In this document: piece after piece, positions 27,699 through 36,404 of the stretch
How positions within the stretch are numbered: the first letter of the stretch is position 1
Layout of the letters: every line of letters starts with the position of its first letter
Program-made: the position numbers and the translations under genes
Assembly: GCF_029688865.1 (NCBI RefSeq)
Contig: NZ_JARUKV010000015.1
Coordinates: 1-64,000, forward strand
Length of the DNA stretch: 64,000 nt
Source: Natronococcus sp. A-GB7
GTDB lineage: Archaea; Halobacteriota; Halobacteria; Halobacteriales; Natrialbaceae
Reading direction: 5' to 3'
The notes under the pieces: generated by a model
Told to the model about the DNA's origin: nothing
Databases searched by the model: none
Seen by the model: only the letters and a program-made list of their open reading frames with translations

Positions 27699-29270
27699 AT
27701 GTTCGACAACCTGAAGAAGAAACTCGGGAGCTTCCGCGAGGACGCCGAGGAAGCCGCCGAAGAGAACGTCGAGGAGGTCGACGAGGAGTCGGCCGAGGCG
27801 CTCGCGGAGGAACCGGCCGACGACCCCGACGCCGAGGCGCCCGACCTCGAGGAGTCGCCGACCGAACCCGACGAGCCGAAGTCGGCGTCCGAACCGGCCG
27901 CACCCGATACCACCGAGAAACCGGTCGGCGAGAGCGACGTCGTCGCCGATCGCGACCGCGAGGTCGATACGGTAACCGAGACCGCAGACGCGAGCACCGA
28001 CGAGACGGCTCGCGGAGCGGCGTCGTCGACCGAGCCGGCGGAGAACGCGGGCTCGACACCCGTATCCGAACTCGAGCGCGAGTCGGCCGGTGCCGGGTCC
28101 GAACTCGAGGAACCCGACGACTCGCTCGAGACGGGAACGGACGCCGAGCCGGAGACGGAGGTCGACCCCGAAACGGACGTCGAGAGCGTCGAGGCGGGCG
28201 CTCCGGCGACGATCGAGGAAACCGATACGGTACCGGCCGACGGCGAGGACGCCGTCGACGCGGCGTCACCTGCCCCCGAAGCCGAGCCCGAACCCGCCGT
28301 GGACGACGCCGAGTCCGCGCCTGCTCCCGAGGCCGAGGACAGCGCCGAAGCCGAGACTGAAACCGAGGACAACGGGAGTACCGGATTCGGCGCCAAGGCT
28401 CGCTCGCTCGTCAAGGGGAAGTTCGTCATCGAGGAAGAAGACCTCGAGGAGCCGCTGCACGAACTCGAGATGGCACTGCTCACGAGCGACGTCGAGATGG
28501 GCGTCGCCGAGGAGATCTGCGACAACGTCCGCGACGAACTGGTCGGCGAGACCCGAACGTTTACGACCTCGACCGGCGAGGTCGTCGAGGAGGCGCTGCG
28601 GGACGCGATCTACGACGTAATCAGCGTCGGCCAGTTCGACTTCGACGAGCGCATCGCCGTCGAGGACAAACCCGCCGTCCTCCTGTTTACCGGCGTCAAC
28701 GGCGTCGGCAAGACGACGACGATCGCCAAGTTGAGTCGCTACCTCGAGCAGCGGGGGTACTCGACGGTGCTCGCCAACGGCGACACCTACCGCGCCGGCG
28801 CGAACCAGCAGATCCAGCAACACGCCGACGCGCTGGACACGAAGTGTATCAGCCACGAGCAGGGCGGCGACCCCGCCGCCGTACTGTACGACGCCGTCGA
28901 GTACGCCGAGGCCCACGACGTCGACGTCGTGCTGGCCGACACGGCGGGCCGACTCCACACCGACGAGGGCCTGATGGACCAACTCGAGAAGATCGACCGG
29001 GTCGTCGGTCCCGATCTGACGCTGTTCGTCGACGAGGCCGTCGCCGGCCAGGACGCGGTCAACCGGGCTCGAGAGTTCAACGAGGCCGCTGCGATCGACG
29101 GCGCGATCCTCTCGAAGGCCGACGCTGACTCCAACGGGGGCGCGGCGATCTCGATCGCCCACGTCACCGGCAAACCAATTCTGTTCCTCGGCGTCGGACA
29201 GGAGTACGACGACTTAGAGCGGTTCGACCCCGACGAGATGGTCGAACGCCTGCTCGCCGACGAGGAGTAG
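27699..29270 (+). CDS. ftsY: Signal recognition particle receptor FtsY
   Basis: A 523-residue SRP receptor GTPase. Residues about 10-220 form an extreme low-complexity acidic region rich in Glu, Asp, Ala, Ser and Thr, which may hold the receptor at the membrane. The NG domain follows: LVKGKFVIEEEDLEEPLHEL (N), G1 GVNGVGKTTTIAKLSRYL, DTYRAGANQQIQQHADAL, G3 DTAGRLHTDEGLMDQLEK, and LSKADADSNGGAAISIAHVT with a terminal FLGVGQEYDDLERFDPDE. It partners SRP54, encoded 15 kb away at 44352. Confidence 0.95.
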   Translation: MFDNLKKKLGSFREDAEEAAEENVEEVDEESAEALAEEPADDPDAEAPDLEESPTEPDEPKSASEPAAPDTTEKPVGESDVVADRDREVDTVTETADASTDETARGAASSTEPAENAGSTPVSELERESAGAGSELEEPDDSLETGTDAEPETEVDPETDVESVEAGAPATIEETDTVPADGEDAVDAASPAPEAEPEPAVDDAESAPAPEAEDSAEAETETEDNGSTGFGAKARSLVKGKFVIEEEDLEEPLHELEMALLTSDVEMGVAEEICDNVRDELVGETRTFTTSTGEVVEEALRDAIYDVISVGQFDFDERIAVEDKPAVLLFTGVNGVGKTTTIAKLSRYLEQRGYSTVLANGDTYRAGANQQIQQHADALDTKCISHEQGGDPAAVLYDAVEYAEAHDVDVVLADTAGRLHTDEGLMDQLEKIDRVVGPDLTLFVDEAVAGQDAVNRAREFNEAAAIDGAILSKADADSNGGAAISIAHVTGKPILFLGVGQEYDDLERFDPDEMVERLLADEE

Positions 29271-29360
29271 CACCCCCTCGTCGTTCGGCCTGTCTTCGTT
29301 CCGACCTGTCGGAAAACGCCGTGTGAGCTTCTTGCGCTCGTCGGTGGTACGACGACCGCT

Positions 29361-30206
29361 ATGGGAGTAGACTCCGTACTCGTCGTGGGTTCGACCGGGA
29401 CGCAGGGCGGCGCCGTCGCCCGACACCTGCTCGAGCGAGACGTCGACGTGCTGGCGTTGACCCGAGATCACAACAGCGAGCGGGCACACACCCTCGCCGA
29501 ACGCGGTGCGGAGGTCGTCGAGGCCGACATCGGCGAGAAAAACTCGATCGAACCGCTCGTCGAGGACGCCGACGGCGTCTTCCTGATGACGAACTTCTGG
29601 GAACACGGCTACGACGCCGAGGTCGAGCAGGGGAGCAACGTCGTCGAACTCGCCGCCGACGTGGGGGTCGACCACTTCGTCTTCTCCTCCGTGGGTGGCG
29701 CCGAACGCGATACGGGGATTCCACACTTCGACTCCAAGCGGGAGATCGAGCGGGCGGTCGACGACAGCGGCGTTCCCGCGACGATCGTTCGTCCGGTCTT
29801 CTTCGCGCAGAACTTCGAGGGCTTTCGCGAGTCGATCGAGGACGGCACGCTCGCGATGGGTCTCGAGCCACACGTCCCGCTCCAGGTGCTGGATATCGAA
29901 GATCTGGGCGCCTTCGTCGCCGAAATCTTCGCCGATCCGGACCGCTACGCCGACGAGACGTTCGAGCTCGCGAGCGACGAACTCCCGCTGCGAGCGATGG
30001 CTATCCGGTTCGCCGACGCGCTCGAGACCGACGTTCGCGCACGCCACCTCTCGGCCGAAGACGTCCGCGAGGGTCAAGGGGAGGAGTTCGCCGCGATGTT
30101 CGAGTGGTTCAACGAGGCGGGGTACGAGTCGCCGATCGACGAACTACAGGCCGACCACGACGTCGACTTCCACCGTCTCGAGGACTTCCTCGAGCGAGCG
30201 TGGTAG
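29361..30206 (+). CDS. NmrA-like NAD(P)-binding protein
   Basis: A 281-residue Rossmann protein of the NmrA/atypical short-chain dehydrogenase type. The nucleotide motif is VVGSTGTQGGAVARHLLERD; a DHFVFSSVGGAERDTGIPHF segment and PATIVRPVFFAQNFEGF follow. No Tyr-xxx-Lys catalytic pair is evident, so a redox-sensing or quinone/azoreductase-like role is possible. Monocistronic. Confidence 0.75.
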   Translation: MGVDSVLVVGSTGTQGGAVARHLLERDVDVLALTRDHNSERAHTLAERGAEVVEADIGEKNSIEPLVEDADGVFLMTNFWEHGYDAEVEQGSNVVELAADVGVDHFVFSSVGGAERDTGIPHFDSKREIERAVDDSGVPATIVRPVFFAQNFEGFRESIEDGTLAMGLEPHVPLQVLDIEDLGAFVAEIFADPDRYADETFELASDELPLRAMAIRFADALETDVRARHLSAEDVREGQGEEFAAMFEWFNEAGYESPIDELQADHDVDFHRLEDFLERAW

Positions 30207-30272
30207 CGCGACCGGCTCGGGGGTCGGTCGCTCGTTCAGTGGGGGAGACACACCCCCCGCGTCGTTTTATTA

Positions 30273-30285
30273 GGCAACAGTTGCC
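30273..30285. promoter_or_regulatory. perfect palindrome behind TATA
   Basis: ggcaac-a-gttgcc, six-base arms around one central base, directly adjacent to the ttttatta box. Position is that of an operator or repressor site. Whether it serves the reductase gene or an unknown transcript is unclear: the start codon is about 250 bases away. Confidence 0.45.
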
Positions 30286-30455
30286 GGTAGTCGGGTGCGC
30301 TGATCGATTAGCCGACGCGTCGAGCGGCCGCTTTCGACCGTCGCAGGGCTGGTCCGGGTTCGGGTCGACGTCGACACTGGCAAGTGTTACCTCGTCGCGC
30401 TAGCCCCGACATGGTTCGCCCGTTTGCGGAGCCGTATACGTGCGGCCGCTCACTA

Positions 30456-30479
30456 CGTGGTAATAGATGACGTACCACG
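30456..30479. promoter_or_regulatory. inverted repeat CGTGGTA-N10-TACCACG
   Basis: Seven-base arms at 30456-30462 and 30473-30479, one helical turn apart, 50 bases before the reductase start. This spacing fits a dimeric repressor or activator site; the regulator is unknown. Confidence 0.45.
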
Positions 30480-30531
30480 AACGCTCGTCCGCTCGCTCGA
30501 GCCGACCGCACTCCAGCCGTCGGTGGTTCCG

Positions 30532-32295
30532 ATGAACACGACCGAGCGGTACAAACAGGAGAAACACCCGCTCGAGGTCGTCGACGACGTCTACGACTAT
30601 GCCGCAGACGGGCTGACGTTCGAGGAGATCGAGGACCGCGCCGGCGGCGGGGAGTGGGAGCGCCTGAAGTGGGCCGGGATGTACGCCCAGAAGCAGTCGG
30701 GCTACTTCATGATTCGGACCAAGGTGCCGGGCGGCCACCTCACGCCCGAGCAGGCCGAAGTGATCGGCGAGTGCGCCCAGGACTACGCCGTCGCGCCCGA
30801 GGAGTACGGCGGCGAGGAGCAGAACGAACTCTGGGGCGACGCGTACGTCGACATTACGACCCGTCAGGACATCCAGAAACACTGGATCCGGGTCGAGGAC
30901 GTCCCCGAAATGTGGGAGCGCTACGACGAGGTCGGCCTGACGACGATCCAGGGCTGTGGCGACTCCGCCCGGAACGTCCTGGGTTGCCCGGCAGCCGGAA
31001 TCAGCGACCACGAGTGTTTCGACGCCCAGCCCGTCGTCGACGCTGTCTCTGACTTTTTCACCGAGAACCGCGAGTACGCGAACCTGCCGCGGAAGTTCAA
31101 GCTCACGATCACGGGCTGCGCCCACGACTGCGCGCAGTCCCAGATCAACGACGTCGGGCTCGTTCCCGCCAAGAAGGACGTGGATGGCGAACGGCTCTAC
31201 GGCTTTCACGCCCGCGTCGGCGGCGGCCTCTCGGACGGCCCGCGGATGGCCTCGGAGCTCGACGTCTTCGTCAGACCCGAGGACGCCGTCGAGTTCTGCC
31301 GCGCGATCGCACAGACGTTCAAGGAGCTCGGCGACCGCACCAACCGCGGCGTCTGCCGGATGCGGTACCTCGTCGAGCAGCTCGGCCCCGAGACGTTCGA
31401 GGAGGCGGTTCGCGACCGTTGTACGGTCGACCTTCCGACCGGGGGCGAGAACCTGACCATCGGTTACCAGGGCGACCACGTCGGCGTCCGGGACCAGAAA
31501 CAGGACGGCCTGCAGTACGTCGGCTTCAACGTCGTCGCCGGTCGAATGGGCGGTGACGAGTTCGCCGAAGCTGCCCGCGCGGCGCGGGAGTACGGCACCG
31601 ACGACGCCTCCGTGCGCCTCGCGACCGATCAGAACTTCCTCGTCACGCATATCCCGGAAGAGAACGTCGACGATCTGCTGGCCGAGCCGTTCGCCCGGGA
31701 GTACCAGCCCGACCCCGGTCCGTTCGCGCGGGGTGCGGTCGGCTGTACGGGCAACGAGTTCTGCAACTACGCGATCATCGAGACGAAAAAACGGACCAAG
31801 CGCTGGGCCCGCCAGCTCGACGAACGTATCGACGTCCCCGACGACATCGAGGCCATCCGAATGCACATGTCGGGCTGTTCCGCGTCCTGCGCCCAGCCAC
31901 AGATCGCCGACATCGGGTTCCGCGGGGAGACGGTCAAGCTCGAGAACGGCGAGGCGTCCGCGGACGTCGAGAGCCCCAACGGGGAGGGAGATAACAGCGA
32001 GGCGTCGGAGACGCCTCGAGCAGACGGCGAAGCCGTCGATCTGGTCGAAGGGATGGACTTCGGGCTCGGGGGATCTCTCGGGTCGGACAACGAGTTCCTC
32101 GACTGGGTCGAGAGCGCGGTTCCGGCCCACGCCGTGATTCCGGCGCTCGAGGAACTGTTCGACGCCTACGCGGCCGACCGAGAGGACGGCGAGCGGTTCT
32201 ACGAGTGGTGTCGTCGCGTCGACAACGACCGCCTGCGGACGATCATGCAGGGTGCCGAGGCGCCGGTCGCCGGAGGTGTGGCTCATGGGGACTGA
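30532..32295 (+). CDS. Siroheme nitrite/sulfite reductase
   Basis: A 587-residue assimilatory siroheme reductase (NirA/SirA type) reducing nitrite or sulfite by six electrons. It has two ferredoxin-like half-domains: the first around QGCGDSARNVLGCPAAGISD and KFKLTITGCAHDCAQSQIND. The siroheme/[4Fe-4S] cysteines are in the second, GCTGNEFCNYAIIETKKRTK and SGCSASCAQPQIADIGF. An acidic insertion lies at about residues 475-505. Start at ATG 30532: the frame is open to 30424 but the family begins at about ERYKQEKHPLEVVDDVYDYA. The next gene overlaps by 11 bases. Nitrite versus sulfite cannot be decided; nearby nitrate reductase genes are not seen. Confidence 0.85.
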   Translation: MNTTERYKQEKHPLEVVDDVYDYAADGLTFEEIEDRAGGGEWERLKWAGMYAQKQSGYFMIRTKVPGGHLTPEQAEVIGECAQDYAVAPEEYGGEEQNELWGDAYVDITTRQDIQKHWIRVEDVPEMWERYDEVGLTTIQGCGDSARNVLGCPAAGISDHECFDAQPVVDAVSDFFTENREYANLPRKFKLTITGCAHDCAQSQINDVGLVPAKKDVDGERLYGFHARVGGGLSDGPRMASELDVFVRPEDAVEFCRAIAQTFKELGDRTNRGVCRMRYLVEQLGPETFEEAVRDRCTVDLPTGGENLTIGYQGDHVGVRDQKQDGLQYVGFNVVAGRMGGDEFAEAARAAREYGTDDASVRLATDQNFLVTHIPEENVDDLLAEPFAREYQPDPGPFARGAVGCTGNEFCNYAIIETKKRTKRWARQLDERIDVPDDIEAIRMHMSGCSASCAQPQIADIGFRGETVKLENGEASADVESPNGEGDNSEASETPRADGEAVDLVEGMDFGLGGSLGSDNEFLDWVESAVPAHAVIPALEELFDAYAADREDGERFYEWCRRVDNDRLRTIMQGAEAPVAGGVAHGD

Positions 32296-34048
32296 GGGTG
32301 AGGACGAACGTAGTGAGTCCTCAGAAACGCGAGCGGGAGCTGCGGGGACCGAGCGGGGCGAGGCCGGGCAACGCGAGGCCTCGGAAATGCGAGCGGGAGC
32401 AAAGCGACACGCGAGCCGCGAGGGCCCCGACGACGCGAGCGGTGAAACCGCGAGCGCGAAGCGACACGCGAACCGCGAGGACCGCGTCTTCCCCGGCGTT
32501 CCGGAGTCCGAGGACGAGAACGACGCCGTCATCGTTCCCGAGACCAGCGGCGCCGCGCCGCGCTCTCGTGAGGGGCTCGACCACGCCCGAGACGGTGCGA
32601 TCGAGACCGCCACGAACGAGGGCTGTGGACCCGACGCCTGTACCTGTGGCGAGAAGACCGCAACCGACGCCGACGGCCGTTCCGTCGCCACCGACGGAGC
32701 GGGGGTCGCAAACGTCGACGAGCAGGGATCGCTCGGGGACCTCGAGTTCACCGACCCCGCCGAGGACGTGAGCCAGAACGTCGACGACGGCGAGCCCGAC
32801 GTTCGGGTCGACGTTCCCGAGGGGGTCGAGCTCGACACCCCGACGTACTCGATTCGCTCCGAGATGAACGACATCGAGACGCCCGACGAGAAGACCTGGT
32901 TCATGGAGCTCGACGAGGCCGTCATCGACGAGGGACGATGTATCCAGTGTGGCACCTGCGTCGCCGCCTGCCCGTCGGACTCGATCGGCGTCGGCGACGA
33001 CGACCTGCCCGAACTCGTCAAGATGTGTACGGGCTGTTCGCTGTGCTGGGACTTCTGTCCACGCGGCGGGTTGCGCTACGAGCGCCAGTGGAAGATCACG
33101 GGCGGCGAGGACAACGTCAAGGGCGCCGGCGACCCGATCACGGAGTTCTCCGCGAAGGTCGACGACGACTGGACCGACGCGGCCCAGGACGGCGGCGTCG
33201 TCACCGGCATGCTCGCCGCCCTGCTGGAGGCCGGGGAGATCGATGGCGCCCTGATCGCGACCGAGAGCGAGGAGGAGGCCTGGAAGGCCGAGAGCTTCCT
33301 CGCGACCACCGAGGCGGAACTCATCGAGAACGCGGGGACGGTGTACAACCAGACGCTCGCGCTCGGGAACCTCGACCTGAAACGGTGGGAGCACAAGCTC
33401 CCCGACGACAAGGACTGGGACGAACTGAGCCTCGCGCTGGTCGGCACCCCCTGCGAGATCGAGGGGATCCGCGCGCTGCAGGACTTCGACTGGGACTACC
33501 AGGGCCACGACGAGGGGATCGACGCCGTCGAGTACACGATCGCGCTGATGTGTACGAAGAACTTCAACTACTACAGCCTCATGGGCGAGCAGCTCGAGGA
33601 GCAACGGGGCATCTCGCCCGACGAGATCGGCAAGATGGACGTCCTCCACGGGAAGCTGATGGTCTACGACCACGACGACGAGATGATCTTAGAGGAGGAC
33701 ATCGAGAACTTCCACGACGCCGCCCTCAAGGGCTGTGACGAGTGTGCGGACTTCACCGGATTCTGTGCCGACGTCACCGTCGGCTCCGTGGGCTCGTCCG
33801 ACGAGTACTCGAGTGTCATCCTCCGGACCGAGCAGGGCGTGCGAGCCTGGGAGCACACCGAGCCGAAACTCGACTACCACGACTTAGAGGACAAGTCGGC
33901 AGTCGGCAAGCTCCAGGGCTGGGACAAGAAGAAGGCCTTCGAGAGCCTCGAGCGTCCGTTCGATCCCGACGCACCTCGCTTCATCGACTACACGGACCAC
34001 GCGGAGAACTACGGAACGGCGACGAATCCTCACGACGAGGGTCACTGA
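32285..34048 (+). CDS. F420 hydrogenase/dehydrogenase beta-subunit-like ferredoxin protein
   Basis: A 587-residue protein related to FrhB/FpoF/FqoF, which oxidises F420H2 through FAD and Fe-S clusters. Two 4Fe-4S motifs are visible, CIQCGTCVAACPSDSIG and CTGCSLCWDFCPRGGL. The FrhB N- and C-terminal domains follow, with VGTPCEIEGIRALQ, ALMCTKNFNYYSLMGEQLEE and DECADFTGFCADVTVGSVGS. The first about 200 residues are low-complexity and partly made of repeats (AKRHASRE/AKRHANRE). A Cys-rich GCGPDACTCGEK follows, suggesting another metal site. ATG at 32285 overlaps the reductase end by 11 bases, so the two are translated together. The order of the fused enzyme Fsr is split here over two genes. Electron donor role inferred. 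Confidence 0.82.
   Translation: MGTEGEDERSESSETRAGAAGTERGEAGQREASEMRAGAKRHASREGPDDASGETASAKRHANREDRVFPGVPESEDENDAVIVPETSGAAPRSREGLDHARDGAIETATNEGCGPDACTCGEKTATDADGRSVATDGAGVANVDEQGSLGDLEFTDPAEDVSQNVDDGEPDVRVDVPEGVELDTPTYSIRSEMNDIETPDEKTWFMELDEAVIDEGRCIQCGTCVAACPSDSIGVGDDDLPELVKMCTGCSLCWDFCPRGGLRYERQWKITGGEDNVKGAGDPITEFSAKVDDDWTDAAQDGGVVTGMLAALLEAGEIDGALIATESEEEAWKAESFLATTEAELIENAGTVYNQTLALGNLDLKRWEHKLPDDKDWDELSLALVGTPCEIEGIRALQDFDWDYQGHDEGIDAVEYTIALMCTKNFNYYSLMGEQLEEQRGISPDEIGKMDVLHGKLMVYDHDDEMILEEDIENFHDAALKGCDECADFTGFCADVTVGSVGSSDEYSSVILRTEQGVRAWEHTEPKLDYHDLEDKSAVGKLQGWDKKKAFESLERPFDPDAPRFIDYTDHAENYGTATNPHDEGH
32321..32480. repeat. in-frame short direct repeats in low-complexity region
   Basis: tcagaaacgcgagcgggagc at 32321-32340 recurs as tcggaaatgcgagcgggagc at 32381-32400, 60 bases apart. 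gcgacacgcgagccgcgagg at 32404-32423 recurs as gcgacacgcgaaccgcgagg at 32461-32480, 57 bases apart. Both spacings are multiples of three, so the reading frame of the ferredoxin-type protein is kept. The cgaacgtagtgag nearby resembles the cgaacgaagtgag found after the tRNA at 48.9 kb. Confidence 0.7.
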
Positions 34049-34135
34049 CGACGTCGGGTCGTCGTTTCCGACGGCGTTCGTCCCGACCGATTTCGCTCGC
34101 ACACCGATTAGTAGGCTGGCTGCGATGGTTCGGTA

Positions 34136-35026
34136 GTGACTCGAGACGGCATCTACCGGTCAGCGAACGGGGAACGATCGATCAAGCGACTGTACGGAGT
34201 GCTTCTGGCGGAACTCGAGGCGTCGTTCGATCGTCGGTGGGTCGACACGCGATTCGGTGAGACGCACGTGCTGGTCACGGGCCCGGCCGAGGCCCCGCCG
34301 CTCGTGGTCTTCCACGGCGGCAACGTCGTGAACCCGATCAGTCTCGAGTGGTTCCTGCCGCTTGCCGACCGGTTCCGGATCTACGCGCCCGACACGATCG
34401 GCCATCCGGGGTTCAGCGCACAGACCCGACTCTCGCCGCGCGACGAGAGCTACGGCGCGTGGGTGGTCGACGTCCTCGACGCGCTCGGCCTCGAGCGCGT
34501 GCCGATGATCGGCCCCTCCTACGGCGGCGGGATCGTCCTCCGAACCGCCGCGCACGCCCCCGAACGGATCGAACGCGCCTGTCTCGTGGTCCCATCGGGG
34601 CTCGGAACCGGCTCCCTGCGTCGGCTGCTCCTCGAGATCGTGCTCCCGATGGTCGCCTACCGGCTTCGACCGTCCCGGACGCGCCTCGAGCGCGCCGTCC
34701 AGCCGATGTTCACCGAGCCCGCGGCGAGGGTCGACGAGACGCTGCTCGACCTCGTCGGAACCGTCTTCGAGGAGGTGAGACTCGAGCGATCGTTCCCGAA
34801 GACGGCGACGGCCGACGAGCTCTCGGCGTTCGACGCGCCGACGTTGCTCGCCGTCGCCGAGAACGACGTGTTCTTTCCGCCCGAGGTCGTGATTCCGCGA
34901 GCTCGAGCGACGGTTCGAACCCTCGAACGGGTCGTCCTGCTCGAGGACGAATCCCACTTCCCGACGCCGGACGCGCGGTCGGCGCTCCGGGAGCGGCTCC
35001 GACCGTTTCTGACGGCCGACGGCTGA
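34136..35026 (+). CDS. Alpha/beta hydrolase
   Basis: A 296-residue alpha/beta hydrolase, start GTG 34136. HGGNVVNPIS near the oxyanion hole; Ser nucleophile in MIGPSYGGGIVL; Asp in LLAVAENDVFFPPEV; His in LLEDESHFPTPD. It differs from the hydrolase at 18414 by low identity and the GPSYGGG elbow. Not linked by operon to the upstream Fe-S protein gene (87 bases between). Substrate unknown. Confidence 0.75.
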   Translation: MTRDGIYRSANGERSIKRLYGVLLAELEASFDRRWVDTRFGETHVLVTGPAEAPPLVVFHGGNVVNPISLEWFLPLADRFRIYAPDTIGHPGFSAQTRLSPRDESYGAWVVDVLDALGLERVPMIGPSYGGGIVLRTAAHAPERIERACLVVPSGLGTGSLRRLLLEIVLPMVAYRLRPSRTRLERAVQPMFTEPAARVDETLLDLVGTVFEEVRLERSFPKTATADELSAFDAPTLLAVAENDVFFPPEVVIPRARATVRTLERVVLLEDESHFPTPDARSALRERLRPFLTADG

Positions 35027-35098
35027 CTCTCCTTTCGCCGAAGCGGGCGGCGAGTCGCCTTCAGCGAACTTATTCGCGTCCGGGGAATCCTCACTTCT

Positions 35099-35713
35099 AT
35101 GAGCGCCAGCATCCGAGTCGCGGCCCCGTCCGACGCGGCGTCGGTCCGGGAGATCTACGCGCCCTTCTGCGAATCGTCCGCCGTTACCTTCGAGGAGACG
35201 CCTCCCACCGAGGCGGAGATGGCCGACCGAATCGCGTCGACGCTCGAGACCTACCCCTGGCTCGTCTGCGAGCGAGCGGGCGAGGTGGCCGGCTACGCCT
35301 ACGCCGGCCCGCTTCGCAAGCGCCGGGCCTACCAGTGGGTCGTCGAACTCTCGGTGTACGTCGCCGAGGACGCGCGCCGAACGGGGGTCGGCGAGGCGCT
35401 GTACGAGGCGCTGTTCGCCGTCCTCGAGCGCCAGGGAGTCCGTGACGCCTACGTCGTGACGACGCTGCCGAACCCGGCGACCGTCGGCTTCCACGAGCGA
35501 CTGGGATTCGAGCGGGTCGTCGAGTTTCCCGCGATGGGGTACGTCGAGGGCGAGTGGCACGACGTCGCCTGGTGGCGCCGATCGCTCGGTGAGAAGCCCG
35601 CCGATCCGGAGCCGATCCGACCGTTCCCGTCGGTGCGCGAGGACGACGACTTCGAGGAACTGCTCGCGATCGGCGAGCGGCGACTCGAGGGAACGTCCCG
35701 GGGGCGGCAGTAA
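35099..35713 (+). CDS. GNAT-family N-acetyltransferase
   Basis: A 204-residue acetyltransferase resembling phosphinothricin/methionine-sulfone N-acetyltransferases (PAT/MnaT). IRVAAPSDAASVREIYAPFC opens the fold; the PAT-type VTFEETPPTEAEMADRI follows. The acetyl-CoA loop is VYVAEDARRTGVGEALYEAL, then FHERLGFERVVEFPAMGYVE near the end. Substrate is likely a small amine or amino acid analogue. Stop codons of this gene and the HAD gene meet tail to tail. Confidence 0.85.
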   Translation: MSASIRVAAPSDAASVREIYAPFCESSAVTFEETPPTEAEMADRIASTLETYPWLVCERAGEVAGYAYAGPLRKRRAYQWVVELSVYVAEDARRTGVGEALYEALFAVLERQGVRDAYVVTTLPNPATVGFHERLGFERVVEFPAMGYVEGEWHDVAWWRRSLGEKPADPEPIRPFPSVREDDDFEELLAIGERRLEGTSRGRQ

Positions 35714-35714
35714 C

Positions 35715-36404
35715 TCAGTCCGCGAGCGCGTCCGCCAGCTCGTCGAGCCCGCTCACGACGGCGTCGGGATCGGGCCCGAACGGCTCCTCGGGGTTCCCCT
35801 TCCGGTCGAGCCAGACGCCCTGCATTCCGGCGTGGACCGCGCCCTGCACGTCGAACCAGAGCGCCGAGACGTGGGCAATCTCTCCGATCGGGGTCCCCGC
35901 CCGTCCCGCGGCGTGGCGGTAGAGTTCGGGCGCGGGCTTGAACGTCTCGAGCTCGTGGGCGCTGATCGTTCCCTCGAGCAGGTCGCCGATCTCGGCGCCC
36001 TCGACCATCGACTCGAGCATCTCCGGGTTACCGTTCGAGAGGACATAACAGTCGTAGCCCGCCGAACGCAGCCGTTCGACGCTCTCCCGGACGTCGTCGA
36101 ACACCTCGAGGTCGTGGTAGACCGACAGGATCTCCTCGCGCTCGTCCTCGTCGACGTCGAGGCCGTGGGCCGCGAGGGCGTACTCGAGGGCGTCGCGGTT
36201 GAGTTCGTAGAACGTGTCGTAGGCGTCGATGTGATTCGCAACGAGGGTGTACTGCATCGAGCGCTCGCGCCAGGTCCGCGAGATCGACTCGGGGTCGTCG
36301 ACGGTCGCATGGGCTTCGAGGGCGCTCTCGACGGCGTCGACGTCGACGAGCGTGCTGTAGGAGTCGAAGGTGACGGTCGTGACGGCGTCGGGCTCGAGGG
36401 ACAT
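35715..36404 (-). CDS. HAD hydrolase, haloacid dehalogenase type II-like
   Basis: A 229-residue HAD-superfamily hydrolase. The nucleophile Asp is in VTFDSYSTLVDV; motif II is CYVLSNGNPEMLESM; motif III Lys is in FKPAPELYRHAA; the acidic motif IV is in HVSALWFDVQGAVHAGM. The SYSTL sequence resembles the L-2-haloacid dehalogenase subgroup, although most members are phosphatases. An ATG three codons upstream (36413) is an alternative start. Confidence 0.8.
   Translation of the reverse strand: MSLEPDAVTTVTFDSYSTLVDVDAVESALEAHATVDDPESISRTWRERSMQYTLVANHIDAYDTFYELNRDALEYALAAHGLDVDEDEREEILSVYHDLEVFDDVRESVERLRSAGYDCYVLSNGNPEMLESMVEGAEIGDLLEGTISAHELETFKPAPELYRHAAGRAGTPIGEIAHVSALWFDVQGAVHAGMQGVWLDRKGNPEEPFGPDPDAVVSGLDELADALAD

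Larger units (their letters stand above)
30207..30531. other. 325-base leader region before the siroheme reductase
   Basis: No gene is seen. It contains a ttttatta TATA-like box at 30265-30272 followed at once by the palindrome ggcaacagttgcc, and nearer the start codon a second inverted repeat. An upstream open frame from 30424 continues into the reductase, but homology begins only at about 30532. Confidence 0.5.

Noticed and set aside
30400..33021. A long open frame of 873 codons on the minus strand
   Set aside because: It lies opposite the siroheme reductase and the start of the ferredoxin-type gene, both of which have clear motifs. Long antisense frames are common in GC-rich haloarchaeal DNA because of the third-base bias.
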